Shown in pieces: positions 54,783 to 61,285 of a stretch of 64,000 bases of DNA. Below the pieces are notes generated by a model, which saw nothing but the letters and a program-made list of their open reading frames with translations, had not been told where the DNA came from and did not search any database. The stretch's first letter is position 1; each line of letters starts with the position of its first letter. The stretch is from NCBI GenBank assembly GCA_943846735.1, contig OX044364.1:1550001-1614000 (forward strand). The letters are read 5' to 3'. This stretch comes from CAJQLB01 sp905479065. Lineage in GTDB: Bacteria > Bacteroidota > Bacteroidia > Flavobacteriales > Flavobacteriaceae. The position numbers were made by a program, and so were the translations under genes.

Positions 54783-56639
54783 ATGATTTTTAATTTAAAC
54801 ATAGCACAAACTTTAACACTGCTGTTACGTCAAGAGGATACAAACAGTGATAAAAAAATTACAATTGACGACATTGGACCCAAAGTTTTCTCAATTACTT
54901 CTATTTCAGGACAAAATTATAAAGTTAAAGGCACCTATTTTCTTTCAAATTTATTGCAAGAATTAGTGCTTTCAAAACGTAATGGTAATGAATTTGCTCA
55001 AGTCCCTCTTGAGCGTATAGAAGAATTACCCACCGTTAGAATTTCAAGATTAATTAAAGATTATTATTGGTTGGGTCTGACCAGAACGATGGATAAACAA
55101 GGAATTCAAAAATTATTATTGGACACGAAAAATAATTCTTTAAATTCAGATAAGTTAAGAATTTATATCCCATACAAGGATGTTTTTGCTTTTAAATACT
55201 ATCAGCATCTTGAAAACTCTCTACCAATTGAAGCCATAGCGCTGCCACAGAAAATTACGCCCAAATTTGTGAAAGGTCTGAATAACTATCCTGGTATCTT
55301 AGCCTTAAAACTAGTGTCTAAAAATAATGAAATCACAGGTGTTCCCTTTGTAGTACCAGGTGGGAGATTTAATGAAATGTATGGTTGGGATAGTTATTTT
55401 GAATCCATCGGTTTAATTATCGATGGTAAAAAGGATTTAGCAAAAGCCATGGCAGATAATTTTCAATATGAAATAGATTATTATGGGAAAGTATTAAATG
55501 CCAACAGGTCCTATTATCTTACAAGGACACAGCCTCCATTTTACACTAGTTTAATTCAAGAAGTCTTTAAGTTCACAAGAGATATTGATTGGCTAAAAAG
55601 TCATTTAAAAACAGCCATTAAAGAATACCAAACTGTCTGGATGGTTGCAGGAAAGCGATTGACACAAAATGGACTAAATCGGTACTTTGCAGAGGGGATT
55701 GGAATGCCTCCTGAATGTGAAAAAGGGCATTTTGATTCGATCATAAAACCTTATGCGGATAAACACAATATATCTTTGGAGGACTATATTTTGAAATATA
55801 ATTCTGGTGACATTGAAAACAAAGAACTCAACGCTTACTTTATTCATGACCGAAGTGTGAGAGAATCTGGACATGATACCTCCTATAGAATTGAAGGTAT
55901 ATGTGCTGATTTAAATCCTGTTGAATTAAATGCTCTGTTATACAAATACGAAATGGATTTTGGATACCTCACGGAGACCTATCTCAATAATTCATTTGAA
56001 AGCTTTGAATCTTCTTTTTGGTATTCAGCTGCAAATAAAAGAGCGAAACGCATGCATAAATACATGTGGAATGAAGATAGAAAACAATATTTTGATTTTA
56101 ATTATATAACGAAAGAGCAATCCTATTTTGAAAGTGCATCAAATTACTCCCCTCTTTGGGCTGGTATCGTAAATTTAGAAACTGCTCAAACTATGTTAAA
56201 AACATTGATGCAAGAACTAAAAGTAAAAGGAGGTGTTGTTGGAAGTTCAAAACGAAGCCGCGGAGAAATTTCAGCATTGAGACCAGAAAGGCAATGGGAT
56301 TATCCAAACGGATGGGCCCCACATCAAATGATGATTTGGAAAGGTTTATTAAATTATGGATTTAATAAAGAATTACAAGAATTAATCTATAGGTGGCTTT
56401 TCATGATTACTAAAAATGCCGTTGATTACAATGGTACAATTCCGGAAAAGTATAATGTTGTTACAGGCTCTCATAAAGTATTTTCAGAATATGGTAATGT
56501 AGGAACAGATTTTGAATACATTACACAAGAGGGTTTTGGTTGGATGAATGCATCTTATCAATATGGTCTTTCCTTGTTACAAAACAATTTTAGAATATCT
56601 TTAAACAATCTTACATCACCAGAAAAACTATTTAATTAA
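54783..56639 (+). CDS. GH37 trehalase with neutral-trehalase-like calcium loop
   Basis: A 618-residue trehalase from the ATG at 54783. Both GH37 signatures are present: PGGRFNEMYGWDSY (about 192-205) and QWDYPNGWAP (about 503-512). The N-terminal part is unusual for bacteria: QEDTNSDKKITIDDIGPKVF (about 17-36) contains an EF-hand-like loop (Asp19-x-Asn-x-Asp to Asp30), then KGTYFLSNLLQELVLS. This closely follows the calcium-binding region of fungal neutral trehalases. No signal peptide, so it hydrolyses imported trehalose to glucose in the cytoplasm. A TTG two codons upstream overlaps the previous stop but ATG is preferred. Enzyme call very firm. Confidence 0.96.
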   Translation: MIFNLNIAQTLTLLLRQEDTNSDKKITIDDIGPKVFSITSISGQNYKVKGTYFLSNLLQELVLSKRNGNEFAQVPLERIEELPTVRISRLIKDYYWLGLTRTMDKQGIQKLLLDTKNNSLNSDKLRIYIPYKDVFAFKYYQHLENSLPIEAIALPQKITPKFVKGLNNYPGILALKLVSKNNEITGVPFVVPGGRFNEMYGWDSYFESIGLIIDGKKDLAKAMADNFQYEIDYYGKVLNANRSYYLTRTQPPFYTSLIQEVFKFTRDIDWLKSHLKTAIKEYQTVWMVAGKRLTQNGLNRYFAEGIGMPPECEKGHFDSIIKPYADKHNISLEDYILKYNSGDIENKELNAYFIHDRSVRESGHDTSYRIEGICADLNPVELNALLYKYEMDFGYLTETYLNNSFESFESSFWYSAANKRAKRMHKYMWNEDRKQYFDFNYITKEQSYFESASNYSPLWAGIVNLETAQTMLKTLMQELKVKGGVVGSSKRSRGEISALRPERQWDYPNGWAPHQMMIWKGLLNYGFNKELQELIYRWLFMITKNAVDYNGTIPEKYNVVTGSHKVFSEYGNVGTDFEYITQEGFGWMNASYQYGLSLLQNNFRISLNNLTSPEKLFN

Positions 56640-56649
56640 ATATATTATA

Positions 56650-58077
56650 ATGAAAACATCAATTTTAGCAGTATTTATATCAATCTCATTTATTTCCTGT
56701 CAATCAAACACGGTAGTTTCTTCAGAAGCTAATATGACAACACCCATTAACGACAGTGTCTTGGAATCGGCGGTAATTTATGAAGTCAACATCAGACAAT
56801 ACTCGAAACAAGGAACTTTTGAGGCTTTTACTAAAGACATTCCGTCGTTAAAAGATCTAGGAGTGAAAATAATATGGCTAATGCCAATAAATCCTATTTC
56901 AAAAATAAAAAGGAAAGCAACAGATGGCTCGTTTACAAGTGATATAGCGGATGACGTAGAGCGAAAAAAATATTTAGGAAGCTATTATTCAGTTTCAGAT
57001 TACAAGGCTGTAAATCCTGAATTTGGCTCCAAAGATGATCTCAAAAACTTAATAGAAACAGCACATCAAAATGACATTTATGTAATCATTGATTGGGTCC
57101 CTAACCATACCGGATGGGACCATCCATGGATTTACGCACATCCAGAATGGTATACCCAAAATGAACAAGGTGACATTATTGACCCAATAAATCCTGATAC
57201 TGGGAAATCTTGGGGGTGGACAGATACAGCAGATCTTAATTATGATAACACAGATATGCAAAATGAAATGATTAATGATTTAATATATTGGGTTGAAAAT
57301 TTTAATATTGATGGATATCGCATGGATGTGGCTCATAAAGTTCCTCCAAAATTTTTTAATAGAGCAATTTTAGAGTTAAGGAAAATAAAACCTTTATTCA
57401 TGTTAGCTGAAGCAGAACAACAAGATCTCTTTAGAAATGGCTTTGATATGCAATACGCATGGGAAGGTCATCATATACTAAATAGTATAGTAAAGGGAAC
57501 TTCTAACACAAAAGATTTTGATGTGTATATCAACCAACAAAATAACCTGTTAGAAGCCACTGATTTTAAAATGAATTTTGTAACCAATCATGATGAAAAT
57601 TCTTGGAACGGGACCGTTAAAGAACGTCTAGGAGACGCGAGCGATATGATTACTACTTTAGTTTATTCCATTCCTGGAATGCCCTTGATTTACAGCGGTC
57701 AAGAATACGACTTAAACCATCGATTAAAGTTTTTTGAAAAAGACAGTATTCCAAAAACCAAAGGAAATACATGGGACTTACTCACTAAACTAGGAGCACT
57801 AAAAAACACCAATCCTGCTTTTCACGGGGGAAAAAGTTCGGCAAACTATGAACGGTTACCAACTGCAAATGACCAAGTAATGGCTTTTAGAAGAACCAAA
57901 GATGATGCTGAGATTTATTTTATTGGAAATTTATCTAACGTCAACCAAACATATTCGATGAACTTAGAAGGAACTTATCGTGACTTACTAAAAGATACAA
58001 TGATAACTTTTGATCAAGACAATATTAAATTAGCCCCTTGGGAGTATCATTTAGTGTCAAAAAAATCAAATGAATAA
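56650..58077 (+). CDS. GH13 alpha-amylase-family lipoprotein
   Basis: A 475-residue GH13 protein with a lipoprotein signal (SFISC, lipid Cys17), so it acts in the envelope. It begins AVIYEVNIRQYSKQGTFEAF. Catalytic residues are Asp226 (GYRMDVAHK), Glu254 (MLAEAEQ) and Asp315 (VTNHDENSW). The layout is that of short alpha-amylase-type enzymes acting on maltooligosaccharides or related alpha-glucans. It should supply small sugars for the permeases. The stop overlaps the kinase gene by eight bases. Exact product unknown. Confidence 0.92.
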   Translation: MKTSILAVFISISFISCQSNTVVSSEANMTTPINDSVLESAVIYEVNIRQYSKQGTFEAFTKDIPSLKDLGVKIIWLMPINPISKIKRKATDGSFTSDIADDVERKKYLGSYYSVSDYKAVNPEFGSKDDLKNLIETAHQNDIYVIIDWVPNHTGWDHPWIYAHPEWYTQNEQGDIIDPINPDTGKSWGWTDTADLNYDNTDMQNEMINDLIYWVENFNIDGYRMDVAHKVPPKFFNRAILELRKIKPLFMLAEAEQQDLFRNGFDMQYAWEGHHILNSIVKGTSNTKDFDVYINQQNNLLEATDFKMNFVTNHDENSWNGTVKERLGDASDMITTLVYSIPGMPLIYSGQEYDLNHRLKFFEKDSIPKTKGNTWDLLTKLGALKNTNPAFHGGKSSANYERLPTANDQVMAFRRTKDDAEIYFIGNLSNVNQTYSMNLEGTYRDLLKDTMITFDQDNIKLAPWEYHLVSKKSNE

Positions 58078-58960
58078 GATAACGTGTTTGGGGGAGGTTC
58101 TATGGGACAATTTTCCAACATACAAAAAAGCTGGAGGAGCTTCTTTGAATGTTGCTTTAAGGCTACATTCATTGAAGAATGACGTCAAACTTATTAGTAG
58201 TTTAGGAAATGATCCCGATGGAAAAGATTTGAACAATTACATCAAATCTAAAGGGCTTTCATTAGATTATATTCAACACAATTCAGAACATAGTACCAGT
58301 ACAGTTGAGGTAGTTTTAGACCACAAGGGCCTGGCGTCTTACACCATCAAAAAGCCTTGCGCTTGGGATTATATTGTGCTAACTAATGAACTAATCTCCA
58401 TAGTTAAAAACTCGAAAGCATTTCTTTTTGGAAGTCTAATAGCACGAAGTAAGACCTCTAGTAACACCTTGTTAAAATTACTCCCTTTTTCACGACTTTC
58501 TGTTTTTGACATCAATTTGAGACCCCCTAACTACAATATGATAACGATCAAGGCACTTATGAGTGCGGCAGATTTTATAAAATTCAACGACGACGAACTA
58601 ATTGAGATTTCAACAAGTTTTGGACTTCAAGATAAAACACTAGAGCAAACTATCTTATTCGTAGCCTCAAAAACTAATACGACATCTATCTGTGTAACAC
58701 TTGGAAGTCAGGGTGCGATACTCTACTTTGGACAAAAATTTTATCACAACACAGGATATCCTGTTGACGTTGTTGATACTGTAGGTGCTGGAGATTCCTT
58801 TTTAGCAACGCTTATCGATGCATTATTAAAAAACAGTGATCCACAAATGGCTCTTGATAGAGCCTGCGCTGTTGGAGCGTTGGTAGCCCAAAACCAGGGA
58901 GCAAATCCTAAAATTTATAACACAGACATAGATAGCATGCTTTTAAAATCAAATCAATAA
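58070..58960 (+). CDS. PfkB-family sugar kinase, probable fructokinase
   Basis: A 296-residue ribokinase-fold enzyme. It starts NKITCLGEVLWDNFPTYKKAGGASLNVALRL, with the N-terminal PfkB signature, and ends with VDTVGAGDSFLATLID, where Asp242 is the catalytic base. 'GEVLWD' and 'GGASLNVA' at the N-terminus are common in fructokinases. Its place at the end of the alpha-glucoside operon suggests it phosphorylates a released sugar, fructose or glucose. If fructose, the upstream genes may also handle sucrose or trehalulose-like sugars. Family firm, sugar inferred. Confidence 0.9.
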   Translation: MNKITCLGEVLWDNFPTYKKAGGASLNVALRLHSLKNDVKLISSLGNDPDGKDLNNYIKSKGLSLDYIQHNSEHSTSTVEVVLDHKGLASYTIKKPCAWDYIVLTNELISIVKNSKAFLFGSLIARSKTSSNTLLKLLPFSRLSVFDINLRPPNYNMITIKALMSAADFIKFNDDELIEISTSFGLQDKTLEQTILFVASKTNTTSICVTLGSQGAILYFGQKFYHNTGYPVDVVDTVGAGDSFLATLIDALLKNSDPQMALDRACAVGALVAQNQGANPKIYNTDIDSMLLKSNQ

Positions 58961-58997
58961 AAACGTAACGCTGATGATTTTAACGACATGAACACTT

Positions 58998-59447
58998 TTA
59001 AAAGGAATCAAAAAATTTAACAAAGTCTTCTTTATAAGCAGGTTGGAGTATTTCGACTACTTTTAATTGCCCATCCCCAGCATTAAATATTCTTACTCGC
59101 TTATTCTTTGGTATTATAAAACCTTCGTCTTTTTTAATAATGGTGGTTGTGTCTTTAAATTGAAGTCCCAGACATCCCTCAATAACAAAGCCTCTTGTCA
59201 CATAGTTTAGCTCCACAATCGGTTCCGTCCAATCCTTTGGGGCAATCATTTCTATGATCCCTAAATCATCTGTTTGTGTGAAATCAAATAATTGTCTTTC
59301 AACATTATCCTCAATAATTAGAACCTTTGGTACAATTTTATACGAACTAGTATTTTGAGAACAAAGAGATGATGTCCCCATAAATGCCAGGTAAAAACAT
59401 AATAATATTTTAAAATAATATTCTTTGGATACCATATAATTTTTCAT
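58998..59447 (-). CDS. Secreted cupin-like protein
   Basis: A 149-residue protein with an N-terminal hydrophobic signal (about residues 10-30, ending SSLCSQ). The remainder looks like a small cupin barrel: WTEPIVELNYVTRGFVIEGCLGLQF, KDEGFIIPKNKRVRIFNAGDGQLKVVEI. Metal ligands of the classic His type are not clearly present, so it may lack catalytic activity. It converges on the kinase gene and has no obvious partners. An alternative start is the Met four codons in. Function unknown. Confidence 0.6.
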   Translation of the reverse strand: MKNYMVSKEYYFKILLCFYLAFMGTSSLCSQNTSSYKIVPKVLIIEDNVERQLFDFTQTDDLGIIEMIAPKDWTEPIVELNYVTRGFVIEGCLGLQFKDTTTIIKKDEGFIIPKNKRVRIFNAGDGQLKVVEILQPAYKEDFVKFFDSF

Positions 59448-59567
59448 GTCGTTATAATAAAGCTCAATGGAACATCAATCAGTGCATGTGCCAATTCGTC
59501 TAATAGGAGATAGCACGAGACCACAAATTTAAGTTTAAACAAAAAAGCATCCCAATTTTCTATGAAG

Positions 59568-59640
59568 AAAAAAGGAAAGCCTTTCATTGGAATACCGAAC
59601 TAAATCCGGTATTACTACGTCTCAGATTTCTCTGAGAACA
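59568..59640 (-). ncRNA. Candidate structured RNA: two hairpins then a terminator-like hairpin
   Basis: Read on the minus strand, this stretch holds three hairpins in a row. The first is TCTCAGA-GAAA-TCTGAGA (59637-59620), with a GNRA-type tetraloop. The second has 7-bp arms AATACCG and CGGTATT (59613-59591). The third is AAAGG-CTTT-CCTTT (59584-59571), followed by TTTTC. The tetraloop and the terminal T-run only make sense on the minus strand. It lies 19 bases past the tRNA-Asp terminator. I do not recognise an RNA family and no promoter of its own was seen. Structures seen; RNA status inferred. Confidence 0.35.
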
Positions 59641-59658
59641 ACACAACATCTTACTATT

Positions 59659-59686
59659 AAAAAAGCTCCAACTTGGTTGAAGCTTT
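59659..59686 (-). terminator. Terminator downstream of tRNA-Asp
   Basis: On the minus strand, AAAGCTTCAAC and GTTGGAGCTTTTTT form an imperfect stem (one mismatch) around a CAA loop and end in a run of T. It follows the tRNA 3' end by 11 bases, as expected for a tRNA transcript terminator. Confidence 0.75.
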
Positions 59687-59697
59687 AAATAATTTAG

Positions 59698-59771
59698 CGG
59701 TCTGGACGGGACTCGAACCCGCGACCCCCTGCGTGACAGGCAGGTATTCTAACCAACTGAACTACCAAACC
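59698..59771 (-). tRNA. tRNA-Asp (GTC)
   Basis: On the minus strand a 74-nt cloverleaf begins GGTTTGG and ends CCAGACCG; the 7-bp acceptor stem closes with one T-G wobble and discriminator G. The anticodon stem CCTGC/GCAGG encloses loop CTGTCAC with anticodon GTC (59735-59737). The T stem is GCGGG/CCCGT with loop TTCGAGT. CCA is not encoded and must be added after transcription. Confidence 0.97.
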
Positions 59772-59849
59772 GTTGCTTTATAGCGGTTGCAAATATACAT
59801 TCCATTTTTTATAACGCAAACGTTTTTTAGTATTTTTTCAAAAAAACGT

Positions 59850-60779
59850 TTAAGCAAATTTTTGACGTTCAACCATATAAGTGGTCAAAATTTTATTGAA
59901 ATTGTCATTGATATTCGCATGGACGTATTTTATCTGATATTGCCCACATTTCAGTTTAATATATTTAAAAAAATCCCGCACCATCAGCTCGTAATTTTCT
60001 TTTATATTATCGGCATAAACATCTATAAACTCCTCTGTTTCAACGTCTATAAAACGCTTTGGATTGTTGTCAAAATTAAACGTTAATTCTCTGTCTTCAT
60101 CATAAACATGAAATAAAACAACTTCATGTTTATTATATTTTAAATGTCTGAGAGCATTAAATAATTTTTCATCGTCTGTTCCTGGTTCAAACATGTCAGT
60201 AAATAAAAAAATCAAGGATCTCCTATGAATATTTTCGGCAATTTGATGCAAGTATTCGTAAGTCTTTGTCGTGGTAGTTTTTGATGTGGAAACAACCAAT
60301 TGACTTAGCTGGTCGAGTAACATTCTGTGGTGTCTATCACTTCCCTTGGCAGGAGCATAGTAATCATATTTATTGCTATAAACACTTAATCCAACAGCAT
60401 CACGTTGTTTTTTTAGTATGTGCATTAATGAGGCAGCTGCTAAAGCTGAAAATCCAATTTTATTCAATGAATTAATCGAGAATTTATCCATTATGGGATA
60501 ATGCATGGAACTGCTATTATCCAAAATTAAATGACACCGTAAATTAGTTTCTTCATCATATCGCTTCGTAAAAAGCTTATCTGATTTCGCAAATAATTTC
60601 CAATCAATATGGCGTGTGCTTTCTCCCTGATTATAAATTTTATGCTCAGCAAATTCAGCAGAAAATCCATGAAATGGGCTTTTATGCATCCCTGAAATAA
60701 ATCCTTCAACTACTTGCTTTGCAAGTAATTCAAGATTTTTGAACCCAGATGTTTTATTAATTTCATTTTGTAAATCCAT
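59850..60779 (-). CDS. DUF58 family protein with vWA-like domain
   Basis: A protein of about 309 residues from the ATG at 60779 (MDLQNEINKTSGFKNLELLA). DUF58 marks are SGMHKSPFHGFSAEFAEHKIYNQGES, RHIDWKLFAKSDKLFTKRYDEE and the MIDAS-like motif LILDNSSSMHY, with a later metal residue in FLFTDMFEPG. Such proteins often work with MoxR AAA ATPases and BatA-like proteins, but none of those is visible here. A start at 60818 would run into the thioredoxin terminator and is rejected. Cytoplasmic, as no signal peptide is seen. Confidence 0.88.
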   Translation of the reverse strand: MDLQNEINKTSGFKNLELLAKQVVEGFISGMHKSPFHGFSAEFAEHKIYNQGESTRHIDWKLFAKSDKLFTKRYDEETNLRCHLILDNSSSMHYPIMDKFSINSLNKIGFSALAAASLMHILKKQRDAVGLSVYSNKYDYYAPAKGSDRHHRMLLDQLSQLVVSTSKTTTTKTYEYLHQIAENIHRRSLIFLFTDMFEPGTDDEKLFNALRHLKYNKHEVVLFHVYDEDRELTFNFDNNPKRFIDVETEEFIDVYADNIKENYELMVRDFFKYIKLKCGQYQIKYVHANINDNFNKILTTYMVERQKFA

Positions 60780-60795
60780 GATGTTATCTAAACTA

Positions 60796-60826
60796 AAAAA
60801 GGTTTGCTTATTAGGCAAACCTTTTT
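60796..60826 (-). terminator. Rho-independent terminator after thioredoxin
   Basis: The arms AAAAAGGTTTGC (60796-60807) and GCAAACCTTTTT (60815-60826) are perfectly complementary around a 7-base loop, with A- and T-runs at the ends. It lies 21 bases past the thioredoxin stop and shows that the DUF58 gene must start downstream of it. Confidence 0.85.
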
Positions 60827-60847
60827 ACTATTCTTTTTATTGAGCAT

Positions 60848-61165
60848 TTATAGTAATGAATCAATGGCTTCAGTGTAAGAGTTTTTTGGAGCAACGCCAA
60901 CTTGTCTTCCGACAACTTCTCCATTTTGGAAAACCAAAACCGTTGGTATATTTCTAACCCCATACTTGGCTGCAAATTCTTGATTTGCATCAACATCGAC
61001 CTTCCCAACAACAGCTTTATCGGCATATTCCTTGCTGATTTCATCTATAATAGGTCCGACCATACGGCAGGGTCCACACCAAGCCGCCCAAAAATCAACC
61101 ATGACAGGTTTATTACTTTTTAAAACCGTTTCTTCAAAAGTTGCATCTGTTATTTCTAATGCCAT
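60848..61165 (-). CDS. trxA: Thioredoxin
   Basis: A 105-residue thioredoxin of standard length. The active site is WAAWCGPCRMVGP, with the redox pair Cys-Gly-Pro-Cys; the cis-proline element is GVRNIPTVLVFQNGEVV. It reduces disulfides in the cytoplasm. The start is the ATG at 61165. A -7 box lies about 40 bases upstream and a terminator just downstream, so it is probably a single-gene transcript. Confidence 0.97.
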   Translation of the reverse strand: MALEITDATFEETVLKSNKPVMVDFWAAWCGPCRMVGPIIDEISKEYADKAVVGKVDVDANQEFAAKYGVRNIPTVLVFQNGEVVGRQVGVAPKNSYTEAIDSLL

Positions 61166-61204
61166 ATTATGTGTTTTTAATTAAATATTACTTTTATTGT
61201 TGTA

Positions 61205-61212
61205 CAAAATTA
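61205..61212 (-). promoter_or_regulatory. Candidate -7 box TAATTTTG for trxA
   Basis: On the minus strand TAATTTTG exactly matches TAnnTTTG, about 40 bases before the trxA ATG. A TTTG at 61230-61227 is present but 14 bases away, less than the usual spacing, so the -33 part is weak. Confidence 0.35.
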
Positions 61213-61285
61213 CTTAAAAATTTTACCAAAATTTGTATTCATACTATTTGTTTTACTTATTTAGAAATTGAAGCATACTATCATC

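Noticed and set aside
60780..60818. A longer start for the DUF58 gene
   Set aside because: The extra 13 codons overlap the right arm of the thioredoxin terminator and add no family sequence; the ATG at 60779 gives a normal start.
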